From contig DIZF01000045.1 of NCBI GenBank assembly GCA_002427815.1, forward strand, positions 1 to 41,561: a stretch of 41,561 bases of DNA. The letters run 5' to 3'. The position numbers and the translations under genes were made by a program. The DNA comes from Ramlibacter tataouinensis (lineage in GTDB: Bacteria; Pseudomonadota; Gammaproteobacteria; Burkholderiales; Burkholderiaceae_C). The notes beneath the pieces were generated by a model. The model had not been told where the DNA came from. It saw only the letters and a program-made list of their open reading frames with translations, and did not search any database. This document shows positions 16,511-24,080 of the stretch, piece after piece (positions within the stretch are counted from its first letter, which is position 1; each line of letters opens with the position of its first letter).

Positions 16511-18403
16511 TCAGGCCAGCAGGTCGCGAATCTGCTGCAGCGCGGCCGGGTCCTCGATGGTCGTCAGGTCGCCCGGGTTGCGGCCTTCACACACCGCCTG
16601 GATCGCACGGCGCAGCAGCTTGCCGCTGCGCGTCTTGGGCAGGATGTTGACGAACCGGACCCGGGCCGGCCGGGCCACGGCGCCCAGCTGCTCGTCCACC
16701 ACTTTCATGATCTCGCCCTCGAGCTTGAGCCTGGCGCGCTCGTCGACCAGCCCACTGGCGTCGCGGGCCACCACGAATGCCATCGCGACCTGGCCTTTCA
16801 ACTGATCGGCCACGCCGACGACGGCAACCTCCGCCACATTGGGGTGGCTGGAAATGCTTTCTTCGATCTCGCGTGTTCCCAGCCGATGGCCCGCCACGTT
16901 GATCACATCGTCGGTTCGGCCAAGGATGAAGAAATAGCCGTCCGCATCCCGGATCCCCCAGTCGAACGTGCTGTAAACCATCCGGCCCGGGACCGTCTCC
17001 CAATAGGTCTTGACGTAGCGCGCGTCGTCGCCCCAGACGGTTTGCATGAACCCGGGTGGCGTCGGCCCTTCGATCACCACCACGCCTTTCTCGTTCGGCC
17101 GGGTGAGCTCTTCCCCGGTGCTCTCGTGCACCAGCTTCACGTCGTATCCGTACATCGGCACGCCCGGGCTGCCGAACTTGCTGGGCCTTTTTTCGACGCC
17201 GTTGGCCAGCGCCAGGATCGGCCAGCCGCTTTCGGTCTGCCAGTAGTTGTCGATGATGGGAACGCCCAGCCCTTCGCTGATCCAGCGCGCGGTCGGCTCG
17301 TCCAGCGGTTCGCCGGCCAGGAACAGGGCCTTCAGGCTGGACAGGTCGTACTTCTTGAGGAAAGCGGGATCCTGCTTCTTGAGCACCCGCACGGCAGTCG
17401 GTGCGCTGAACATGGCGCTGACCTTGTACTTTTCCACCAGGCTCCACCAGATCCCGGCATCGGGGCGGATCGGCAGGCCCTCGTACATGATCGTGGCCAT
17501 CCCCGCGAGCAACGGCCCATAGATGATGTAGCTGTGGCCCACCACCCAGCCGATGTCGCTGGTGGAAAAATAGGTCTCGCCCGGTTCGCATAGGAAGATG
17601 TGCTTCATGCTCGCCGCCAACGCGACGGCATAGCCGCCCACGTCGCGCTGCACGCCCTTCGGCTGTCCCGTGGTCCCGCTCGTGTAGATGGTGTAGCTGA
17701 TGTCCGTGGCAGCCAGCCACTCGCAGTCCACCAGTGCTCCGTCATGCCGCTGCGTGAGGGCGGCCCAGTCGTGGTCCCGGCCGCTGACCTTCTCCATGGG
17801 GGCAAGGCCCCGGTCCACCAGCAGCACGGCCTCGGGTTTGTGCCTGGACAGACGGATGGCTTCGTCCAGGAGCGGCTTGTACGCCACCACCTTGCCGCTG
17901 CGCGAGCCGGCATCGGCGCTGATGATGACCTTCGGCGTGGCGTCCTCGATGCGCGAAGCCAGCGAGCCCGATGCAAAACCGCCGAACACGACCGAGTGGA
18001 TGGCGCCGATGCGCGCACAGGCCAGCATGGCGAACGCGGCCTGCGCGACCATCGGCATGTAGATCAGCACGCGATCGCCCTTGCGCACGCCCAGGTCCTT
18101 GAGCGCTGCGGCCGCACGCTGGACTTCGCCATGCAACTCGCGGAAGCTGTAGGTGCGCTCTTCGCCGGTTTCGGTCGAGACGTAAATGAGCGCCGCCTGA
18201 TCCGGCCGGTCCTTGAGGTGGCGGTCCACGGCGTTGTGGCACAGATTGGTGGTGCCACCGGCGAACCAGTTCGTGAACGGCGGACGGCTGTAGTCGCAGA
18301 TGGTGCGTGGCTGCTGGCGCCACTCGATCAGCTTGGCCTGCTCGGCCCAGAAGGCGTCCCGGTCCTGAAGCGAGCGGCGATGGAACTCTGCGTAGCTGCC
18401 CAT
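16511..18403 (-). CDS. prpE: Propionyl-CoA synthetase (acetyl/propionyl-CoA ligase)
   Basis: AMP-forming ligase that activates propionate, and usually acetate, to its CoA thioester. The 630-residue protein has the P-loop-like YTSGTTGQPKGVQRD (around 240), the ANL motif NYWQTESGWPI, STFDWGIRDADGYFFILGRTDDVINVAGHRLG split across the hinge (first 18 residues give the A7/A8 region), and the catalytic Lys near the C-terminus in KTRSGKLLRR. The N-terminus FHRRSLQDRDAFWAEQA and the DVGGYAVAL segment are those of PrpE rather than Acs. I chose the ATG at 18403, preceded by AGGAGA. The frame stays open further upstream but that extension is shadow sequence. It lies 101 bases after the isochorismatase-like gene on the same strand. 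Confidence 0.92.
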   Translation of the reverse strand: MGSYAEFHRRSLQDRDAFWAEQAKLIEWRQQPRTICDYSRPPFTNWFAGGTTNLCHNAVDRHLKDRPDQAALIYVSTETGEERTYSFRELHGEVQRAAAALKDLGVRKGDRVLIYMPMVAQAAFAMLACARIGAIHSVVFGGFASGSLASRIEDATPKVIISADAGSRSGKVVAYKPLLDEAIRLSRHKPEAVLLVDRGLAPMEKVSGRDHDWAALTQRHDGALVDCEWLAATDISYTIYTSGTTGQPKGVQRDVGGYAVALAASMKHIFLCEPGETYFSTSDIGWVVGHSYIIYGPLLAGMATIMYEGLPIRPDAGIWWSLVEKYKVSAMFSAPTAVRVLKKQDPAFLKKYDLSSLKALFLAGEPLDEPTARWISEGLGVPIIDNYWQTESGWPILALANGVEKRPSKFGSPGVPMYGYDVKLVHESTGEELTRPNEKGVVVIEGPTPPGFMQTVWGDDARYVKTYWETVPGRMVYSTFDWGIRDADGYFFILGRTDDVINVAGHRLGTREIEESISSHPNVAEVAVVGVADQLKGQVAMAFVVARDASGLVDERARLKLEGEIMKVVDEQLGAVARPARVRFVNILPKTRSGKLLRRAIQAVCEGRNPGDLTTIEDPAALQQIRDLLA

Positions 18404-18425
18404 GGTGTCTTGTCTCCTGTTGTTT

Positions 18426-18457
18426 AGCCCGGCCGGCCTCATTGTGGCCAGCCGGCT
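18426..18457 (-). other. Imperfect hairpin upstream of prpE
   Basis: Plus-strand arms AGCCCGGCCGGCC and GGCCAGCCGGCT can pair with one bulge and one mismatch around a seven-base loop. On the minus strand it lies between the isochorismatase-like gene and the prpE ribosome binding site, and no T-run follows. It may weaken read-through into prpE or be the base of a leader structure; the evidence is only the inverted repeat. Confidence 0.33.
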
Positions 18458-18504
18458 TGCCCGAAGCTGACGTGGACGGGCGACGACTGGCCCGGCCCGC
18501 CCCG

Positions 18505-19104
18505 CTATTTGATCAGGCTCAAGACGTCCTTGAACAGCGGGTGTTCCGCAGTGCGCAGCCACTCGAAGGCGACCATTTCGGTGGTCACCAGCTCGGCCCC
18601 GGCGCCGGCCAGCCGGTCGAAGGCGGCGTCGCGACTGCGCTCGGTGCGCGAACTGCAGGCGTCCGTCACCACCCAGACCTCGAACTCCTCGTCCAGCAGG
18701 TCCAAGGCGGTCTGCAGGAAGCAGACATGGGCTTCGCAGCCGGCCATCACGATGGCGTTGCGTTCCGGTGCCGGCGGTTTTTGCAGGTGTTTGGGCAGGC
18801 TGCGGGCATTGCCGTCCTGGGGCTGGCGCGCCGGCGCCCGCAGCAATTCGGTGAGGCCGTCGCTGCAAGCACTGAAGTGCATCTTCGCCAGCGTCTTGCG
18901 GCACAAGGCGCGCAGTTCCGCGGGGTTCTGGCCGAGCCGGTCGGGGTTCTCTTCTGTGCCCCAGGCGGGCACGCCCAGGATCCGGGCCATTCGCCCCAGC
19001 CGCAGCGCATTGAGCAGAACGGCCTCGCGTTCGTGGATGGCCGGCATCAGGCGTTCCTGGTAATCCACCAGGACCAGTTGGGACTCATCGACATCCAGCA
19101 GCAT
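18505..19104 (-). CDS. Isochorismatase-like cysteine hydrolase
   Basis: Member of the isochorismatase/nicotinamidase/YcaC superfamily, which cleaves amide or vinyl-ether bonds with an Asp-Lys-Cys triad. In the 199-residue product the triad is visible as Asp14 (LVLVDYQERL), Lys74 (LAKMHFSAC) and Cys128 (GCEAHVCFLQTALDL). Residues 90-115 form a Pro/Arg-rich loop inserted before the strand carrying the Cys. I chose the ATG at 19104; an ATG six codons earlier is also possible. Either start overlaps the 3' end of tetR, implying coupling to the regulator. Substrate unknown; neighbouring tetR and the divergent HpaB-type gene suggest a catabolic or detoxifying role, which is inference. Confidence 0.85.
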   Translation of the reverse strand: MLLDVDESQLVLVDYQERLMPAIHEREAVLLNALRLGRMARILGVPAWGTEENPDRLGQNPAELRALCRKTLAKMHFSACSDGLTELLRAPARQPQDGNARSLPKHLQKPPAPERNAIVMAGCEAHVCFLQTALDLLDEEFEVWVVTDACSSRTERSRDAAFDRLAGAGAELVTTEMVAFEWLRTAEHPLFKDVLSLIK

Positions 19105-19735
19105 CGGGCCCGTCCTTTCCATGAATGGCGATGCGCAGCAGCAAGGCCGCGAGGTAGTGGTCGAACAAGGCGGTTGCGTCCTGTTTGAACATCCGGATGC
19201 GCCCGGTGTGCTGCAGCAGAAGCAGGCCCACACCGTGGGCGAACAGCGCCGTGTTTTCGCGCTCGGCGGCCGCGGCATCCAGCCCCATCGCCATCAGAGC
19301 CTGTTGGCACGGCACCAGTGCTTCGTGCAGCCTCGCATTGAGCCGCTGGTTCAGGTCGGACGTCAAGCCGCGCGGCGCCAGCCCATGCACCAGGTAAAAG
19401 CCCAGGTCGAGTTCGCGTGGATTCGCCGCATAGAAGCCGAACCAGCCGAGGGCCTTGCCCTTCAGGAAAGCCGCCGCGCTGTCGTCCTGCGGCCTGGCCG
19501 AGTTCACAGCTGTGTTCAACCGGTCCAGCGACTCGGCCAGCAAGGCGCCGTAGATCGCTTCCTTGCTTTCGAAATACGAGTAGATCGCGCCCGGGGTGTA
19601 GCCCGCGCGTTTGGCGATTTCCCGGATGCTGGCACCCTCGATGCCATGCTCCTCGAACACAGCGCGCGCAGCATCCAGCACCAGCGCCCGGCGGGTCTGG
19701 CTCATGGCTTGCTGGCGCAGCAGTCTCGCTTCCAT
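19085..19735 (-). CDS. TetR/AcrR-family transcriptional regulator
   Basis: One-component repressor with an N-terminal TetR helix-turn-helix (about 17-60: LVLDAARAVFEEHGIEG, then SIREIAKRAGYTPGAIYSYF with recognition helix) and a ligand-binding C-terminal domain to residue 216. Start is the ATG at 19735 (MEARLLRQQ). A further 19 codons are open upstream, but they would run into the divergent control region. A second ATG ten codons later (MSQTRRALV) is also possible. It overlaps the isochorismatase-like gene and is divergent from the HpaB-family gene. The palindrome at 19784-19800 in the shared intergenic strip is the likely operator, so the regulator probably controls both directions, including itself. 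Inducer unknown. Confidence 0.9.
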   Translation of the reverse strand: MEARLLRQQAMSQTRRALVLDAARAVFEEHGIEGASIREIAKRAGYTPGAIYSYFESKEAIYGALLAESLDRLNTAVNSARPQDDSAAAFLKGKALGWFGFYAANPRELDLGFYLVHGLAPRGLTSDLNQRLNARLHEALVPCQQALMAMGLDAAAAERENTALFAHGVGLLLLQHTGRIRMFKQDATALFDHYLAALLLRIAIHGKDGPDAAGCR

Positions 19736-19772
19736 GCCGCCGACTATAGCTTGGACCGGTTGGTACAGAACG

Positions 19773-19802
19773 TTGACAGTTTTTTTGAACACTGTTCAAA
19801 TT
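19773..19802 (+). promoter_or_regulatory. Candidate promoter of the HpaB-family gene
   Basis: A perfect -35 hexamer TTGACA (19773-19778) is followed, with an 18-base spacer, by TCAAAT (19797-19802), matching four of six -10 positions. The candidate -10 overlaps the right arm of the palindrome at 19784-19800, so a repressor bound there would block polymerase. The gene's ATG is 41 bases further on, preceded by a TGGAGT ribosome binding site. Confidence 0.5.
19784..19800. promoter_or_regulatory. Palindromic operator, likely bound by the adjacent TetR regulator
   Basis: TTTGAAC-ACT-GTTCAAA is a perfect inverted repeat with seven-base arms and a three-base centre, lying in the 107-base gap between divergent tetR and the HpaB-family gene. 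Size, symmetry and position are those of TetR-family operators, which commonly lie between the regulator and its divergent target. It overlaps the candidate spacer and -10 of the plus-strand promoter. Confidence 0.62.
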
Positions 19803-19842
19803 CGACGCACCGCCCAGCCACCTTCCTGCCCTGGAGTCCCCC

Positions 19843-21438
19843 ATGAACGCCCCTGCCCCGACCGTCGCGCTGATGAGCGGCGACGACTATCGCGAATCGC
19901 TGCGCCGCCTGCACCCGACGGTCTACGTGGACGGCCGGCTCATCGAGAGCGTGGCCGACGAACCGGCGCTGGCTCCCGGCATCAACGCCATTGCCCTGAC
20001 CTACGACTACGCGCTCAAGCCCGAGTACGAGCCGCTGATGACGGCGGTGCAGCACACCAGCGGCAAACGCGTCAATCGCTTCAGCCACGTCGATACCAGC
20101 TCAGCCGATCTGCTCAACAAGCTGGAGGCGGTGCGCCTGGTCTGCCAGGAGACCGGCTGCGCCCAGCGCTACCTCACCCACGACGCCGTGAACGCGATCG
20201 GCCAGGTCACGGCCCGTATCGACAATGCCCGCGGCAGCCGGGAGCACACGGCCCGCTTCCTGGAATTCCTGCACCGCGTACAGGACCAGGACCTCGTGCT
20301 GGGCGTGGCCATGACCGACGCCAAGGGCGACCGCAGCCTGCGCCCGCACCAGCAGGCCAACGTCGACAGTTACGTCCACATCGTCGAGCGCAACGCCAGG
20401 GGCATCGTGATCTCCGGTACCAAGGCCATCGTGACGGGCGCGCCCTACATCCACGAACTGCTGGTCATGCCCTGCCGCAACATGGGTGCGGAAGACGCCG
20501 ACTTCGCGGTCTGCTGCACGGTTGCTATCGACGTGCCCGGTCTGACCATCGTGGCGCGGCCGGCGGGCCGTCCGGGGGAGAAGGTGGAGCATGGCGAAGC
20601 CCTCTTTTCGCGCAAATACGGGCAGAGCACCGGCGTGTGCATGTTCGACCGGGTGTTCGTGCCCTGGGAGAGCGTGTTCTACGCCGGCGACTGGGAACAC
20701 AGCGGCCATCTGACCTACAGCTACGCCACGCATCACCGGCAAACCTGTATCGGCGCACGGGCCGGCTTTGGTGACCTGCTGATCGGCGCTGGAGCCCTGA
20801 TGTGCGAAGCCAACGGCTTCGATCCCGGCCGCGAAACCCATCTGCGCGAGCAGATGGTCGAGTTGATCAAGATCACCGAGGGCTTCTATGCCTGCGGGGT
20901 GGCGGCCAGCGTGTACGGCAAGCCTGACGAGCACAGCGGCAGCTTCATGCCCGACCCGGTGTTTTCCAACATCGGGAAGTTGCTGTTATCGACGCAGATC
21001 TATGACATGCACCGCATCGCGCACTATGTCAGTGGCGGCTTGATCGTCAGCCTGCCCGGCCCCGACGAGGACCACAACCCCGAAACCGGCGCCAAGCTGT
21101 CCGAGGTGCTGCGCGCCAACCCGGCGGTGCCCTATGAGCAGCGGATCCAGACGGCGCGTTTCCTCGAAGACCTCACGGCCGGCTACCAGGGCGGCTGGTA
21201 CAGCCTGATCAGCCTGCACGGCGGCGGCTCGCCCGCGGCCATGAAGCAGGAGATCTGGCGCCATTACCCGGTGGGATCCAAGGTGGAGCTGGTGGAGCGC
21301 CTGCTGGAGCGCAGCTTGGCGCACGACCCCGAGCGGCCTGTCACCCGCAATCGGCAGCCGGGCAAGTGCTGCGACATGGGTTGCAGCGCGCCCGGCCAAC
21401 CGGTCATGGTCGACTTGCCGAAGCCCCTGCGCAGGTAG
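19843..21438 (+). CDS. 4-hydroxyphenylacetate 3-hydroxylase / 4-hydroxybutyryl-CoA dehydratase family flavoprotein
   Basis: A 531-residue acyl-CoA-dehydrogenase-fold flavoprotein of the HpaB/AbfD family. Visible family blocks are YDYALKPEY, TDAKGDRSLRPHQQ, GIVISGTKAIVTGAPY, FDRVFVPWESVFYAGDW and HHRQTCIGARAGFGDLLIG. From what I recall of AbfD, its 4Fe-4S cluster is held by Cys99, Cys103, His292 and Cys299. Here the matching positions appear to be Cys106, Tyr110, His298 and Ala305, so two ligands are missing and a cluster dehydratase is unlikely. A FADH2-dependent monooxygenase is more plausible. No HpaC-type flavin reductase gene is adjacent. The C-terminus carries an unusual cysteine group, KCCDMGCS. 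A ribosome binding site (TGGAGT) precedes the ATG. Divergent from tetR. Substrate unknown. Confidence 0.82.
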   Translation: MNAPAPTVALMSGDDYRESLRRLHPTVYVDGRLIESVADEPALAPGINAIALTYDYALKPEYEPLMTAVQHTSGKRVNRFSHVDTSSADLLNKLEAVRLVCQETGCAQRYLTHDAVNAIGQVTARIDNARGSREHTARFLEFLHRVQDQDLVLGVAMTDAKGDRSLRPHQQANVDSYVHIVERNARGIVISGTKAIVTGAPYIHELLVMPCRNMGAEDADFAVCCTVAIDVPGLTIVARPAGRPGEKVEHGEALFSRKYGQSTGVCMFDRVFVPWESVFYAGDWEHSGHLTYSYATHHRQTCIGARAGFGDLLIGAGALMCEANGFDPGRETHLREQMVELIKITEGFYACGVAASVYGKPDEHSGSFMPDPVFSNIGKLLLSTQIYDMHRIAHYVSGGLIVSLPGPDEDHNPETGAKLSEVLRANPAVPYEQRIQTARFLEDLTAGYQGGWYSLISLHGGGSPAAMKQEIWRHYPVGSKVELVERLLERSLAHDPERPVTRNRQPGKCCDMGCSAPGQPVMVDLPKPLRR

Positions 21439-21556
21439 CCGCCGGCCAGGCGTTGCTGCGGGCAAGAGCGGTGGCGGCGCGCTCATGCTCAACCTGACTC
21501 GGGGAGAAACGAAACGTCATCCCATACGAATCAATGAGTTGCATTGGACACCTCAC

Positions 21557-21586
21557 TTGACTTCTTCAGTATGACCCAGGTATGCT
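21557..21586 (+). promoter_or_regulatory. Candidate promoter of the NlpC/P60 gene
   Basis: TTGACT (21557-21562) and TATGCT (21581-21586) are spaced by 18 bases. Initiation about six bases downstream would fall almost at the ATG at 21595, giving a leaderless or nearly leaderless transcript. This would explain why no ribosome binding site is visible before that ATG. The two hexamers are the only evidence. Confidence 0.4.
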
Positions 21587-21594
21587 GGCCGCCG

Positions 21595-22152
21595 ATGATC
21601 AGATGGCTCTGCATTTTCCTGCTGGTGGCAAGCGCCGGCGCCCAAGCCGTTCCGGCCGCACCGGCGGACGACGAGCTTCAACATTTCATGGCCGAGCAGG
21701 GCCTGCTGACGAAGCTCGAACAGATGGGGCAGACCGTCACGGATCGCACCTCCGACCTGGTCGTCACCGCCATGGGTTTCCTGGGCGTCCCTTACCGGCG
21801 CGGCGGCAACTCAGCCGAGACCGGCTTCGATTGCAGTGGTTTCGTGCGGGCCATGTACCAGACGACCATCGGCCTGGTCCTGCCGCGGCGCGCCAATGAG
21901 CAGGCCGCCGCGACGCAAAAGATCGACAAGCAGGACCTGCAGCCCGGCGACCTGGTGTTCTTCAACACCATGAGGCACGCCTTCAGCCATGTCGGAATCT
22001 ACGTGGGAGACGGCAAGTTCATCCATTCCCCGAAGCCCGGCGCCCAGGTGCGGGTCGAAGACATGGGCCAGAGCTATTGGAGGCGCCGTTTCGACGGCGC
22101 CCGGCGCGTGTTGGGACTGGCGACCGCCGAGCCGCAACCAGCGCAGCCTTGA
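21595..22152 (+). CDS. Exported C40-family (NlpC/P60) peptidoglycan endopeptidase
   Basis: Cysteine peptidase expected to cut peptide cross-bridges or stems of peptidoglycan in the periplasm. With the ATG at 21595 the product is 185 residues: signal peptide (MIRWLCIFLLVASAGAQA), a short helical linker, and an NlpC/P60 domain with catalytic Cys80 in FDCSGFV, His132 in SHVGIYVG and a third polar residue His144 in FIHSPKPG. Starts further upstream are open, at an ATG at 21571 and a TTG at 21544, but would add residues before the signal peptide. There is no lipobox and no SH3 domain, so it is a minimal YraE/Spr-like form. Convergent with lpd, 70 bases apart, where a small CCGCG-CACG-CGCGG hairpin (22174-22187) lies. 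Confidence 0.88.
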   Translation: MIRWLCIFLLVASAGAQAVPAAPADDELQHFMAEQGLLTKLEQMGQTVTDRTSDLVVTAMGFLGVPYRRGGNSAETGFDCSGFVRAMYQTTIGLVLPRRANEQAAATQKIDKQDLQPGDLVFFNTMRHAFSHVGIYVGDGKFIHSPKPGAQVRVEDMGQSYWRRRFDGARRVLGLATAEPQPAQP

Positions 22153-22222
22153 TCAGTCGGGCGTGACGCTCGTCCGCGCACGCGCGGCAACGCAGGCGGA
22201 TCCGGCCAGCCTCTCGAGAACT

Positions 22223-24061
22223 TCAGCTCTTGCGCGGCGGTGGCATGTCGGTGCAGGTCCCATGCGCCACCTCGGCCGCCATGCCGATGCTCTCGCCGAG
22301 CGTGGGATGCGGATGGATGGTCTTGGCTATGTCCACCTCGTCCGCGCCCATCTCGATCGCCAGCGCGACCTCGCCGATCATGTCGCCGGCGTGGGTGCCC
22401 ACAATGCCCCCGCCCACGATGCGGTGGGTCTGCGCATCGAACAACAGCTTGGTGAACCCTTCGTCGCGGTTATTGGCGATCGCCCGGCCCGACGCGCTCC
22501 AGGGGAAATGGCCCTTCGTGATGGCGACCCCCTGGGCCCTGGCCTGGTCTTCGGTCAGGCCGACCCAGGCGATTTCAGGGTCCGTATAAGCGACGCTGGG
22601 GATGACTCGCGCGTTGAAAGTGACGTTCTCGCCGGCCGCCACCTCGGCCGCTACATGTGCTTCGTGCACCGCCTTATGTGCGAGCATGGGCTGGCCCACG
22701 ATGTCACCGATGGCGAAGATGTGCGGCACGTTGGTGCGCATCTGGATGTCCACCGGGATGAAGCCGCGGTCGGTGACCTGCACGCCGGCCTTGTCGGCCG
22801 CTATCTTGTTCCCGTTGGGGCTGCGGCCGACGGCCTGCAGCACCAAGTCGTACAGCTGCGGCTCCTTGGGCGCCTGCTCGCCCTCGAACTTCACCAGGAT
22901 GCCATTCTGCGTTGCCTCGGCGCCCACGGTCTTCGTCTTGAGCATGATGTTGTCGAAGCGCGGCGCATTCATCTTCTGCCAGACCCGCACCAGGTCCCGG
23001 TCGGCGCCGGGCATCAGACCGTCGAGCATCTCGACCACGTCCAGCCGTGCTCCCAGGGTCGAATACACGGTGCCCATCTCCAGCCCGATGATGCCGCCAC
23101 CCAGGATCAGCATGCGCTTGGGGCTGCCGGCCAGCTCGAGCGCGCCGGTGGAGTCCACCACGCGCAGGTCCTTCGGCATGAAAGGCAACTGCACGGCCTG
23201 GGACCCCGCGGCGATGATGCATTGGCGGAACCTGACCGTTTGCTGCTTGCCCGTCTTCTCCTGCCCGGGGCCGGCGGTTTCTGCCACCTGCACATGGTGG
23301 GAATCCACAAATTGGCCCAGTCCCCGCACCACGGTGACCTTGCGCATTTTTGCCATCGCCGCGAGACCGCCGGTGAGCTTGCCCACCACCTTGGACTTGT
23401 GCGCGCGCAGCCTGTCGAGGTCGATCGCGGGCTTGCCGAAGCTGACGCCCAACGCCTCGAAGTGGCTGACCTCGTCCATCACGGCCGCGACGTGCAGCAG
23501 CGCCTTCGACGGAATGCAGCCGACGTTCAGGCAGACGCCGCCGAGCGCGGCATAGCGTTCCACCAGCACCACCTTCATGCCGAGGTCGGCGGCGCGGAAC
23601 GCGGCCGAGTAACCCCCCGGCCCCGCGCCCAGCACCAGCATGTCGCATTCGAGGTCCGCGGTTCCCGCGTAACTGGACGCCGGTGCCGCGGCGGCTGCGA
23701 CCGCAACGTTTTTCGAGCCCTCTCCCGTGGCGGGGGCGAGTCCGGGGCCCCCGGGAAACTTCGCTTCCTGGGGTGGCGGTTGGGGTGGGGGGGAGCCCAC
23801 AGCGCCCGCAGGAGCTGTCGTTGCGATGGTCTCGACCGTCGCAATGACAGATCCTTCTGCCACCTTGTCGCCCAGCTTGACCTTGAGTTCCCTGACCACA
23901 CCGGCGTGGCTCGCCGGGATCTCCATGGAGGCCTTGTCGCTTTCCACCGTGATCAGTGACTGCTCGGCCGCGATCGTGTCGCCTGCCTTGACCAGCAGTT
24001 CGATCACGGAAACTTCGGCGAAGTCGCCGATGTTCGGCACCTTGACGTCGATCAGTGCCAT
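22223..24061 (-). CDS. lpd: Dihydrolipoyl dehydrogenase (E3) with N-terminal lipoyl domain, pyruvate dehydrogenase complex
   Basis: E3 of pyruvate dehydrogenase, 612 residues. An N-terminal lipoyl domain (1-78; Lys43 in VESDKASMEIPA) is joined by a Pro/Ala/Gly hinge (about 80-135) to the flavoprotein: FAD motif LVLGAGPGGYSAAFRA, redox disulfide Cys177/Cys182 in GGVCLNVGCIPSK, NAD motif GGGIIGLEMGTVYS, and catalytic His in IHPHPTLGES. E3 with its own lipoyl domain is known from beta-proteobacteria and Neisseria. The hinge DNA at 23708-23800 looks like a repeat-derived insert. It is last in the aceE-aceF-BPH-lpd series and starts 19 bases after the BPH stop. It is distinct from the odh-linked lpdA at 9280, so the two complexes have separate E3 proteins. 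Confidence 0.95.
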   Translation of the reverse strand: MALIDVKVPNIGDFAEVSVIELLVKAGDTIAAEQSLITVESDKASMEIPASHAGVVRELKVKLGDKVAEGSVIATVETIATTAPAGAVGSPPPQPPPQEAKFPGGPGLAPATGEGSKNVAVAAAAAPASSYAGTADLECDMLVLGAGPGGYSAAFRAADLGMKVVLVERYAALGGVCLNVGCIPSKALLHVAAVMDEVSHFEALGVSFGKPAIDLDRLRAHKSKVVGKLTGGLAAMAKMRKVTVVRGLGQFVDSHHVQVAETAGPGQEKTGKQQTVRFRQCIIAAGSQAVQLPFMPKDLRVVDSTGALELAGSPKRMLILGGGIIGLEMGTVYSTLGARLDVVEMLDGLMPGADRDLVRVWQKMNAPRFDNIMLKTKTVGAEATQNGILVKFEGEQAPKEPQLYDLVLQAVGRSPNGNKIAADKAGVQVTDRGFIPVDIQMRTNVPHIFAIGDIVGQPMLAHKAVHEAHVAAEVAAGENVTFNARVIPSVAYTDPEIAWVGLTEDQARAQGVAITKGHFPWSASGRAIANNRDEGFTKLLFDAQTHRIVGGGIVGTHAGDMIGEVALAIEMGADEVDIAKTIHPHPTLGESIGMAAEVAHGTCTDMPPPRKS

Positions 24062-24080
24062 TCGACCTCCCGCGGACTCG

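Noticed and set aside
19843..21438. Annotation as 4-hydroxybutyryl-CoA dehydratase / vinylacetyl-CoA isomerase
   Set aside because: Two of the four Fe-S ligand positions appear replaced (Tyr110, Ala305), and no crotonyl-CoA or 4-hydroxybutyrate genes adjoin.
21989..23959. 656-codon plus-strand frame overlapping the NlpC/P60 gene and lpd
   Set aside because: Runs out of frame through the end of one real gene and antisense through another; its His/Arg-rich composition is that of a shadow.
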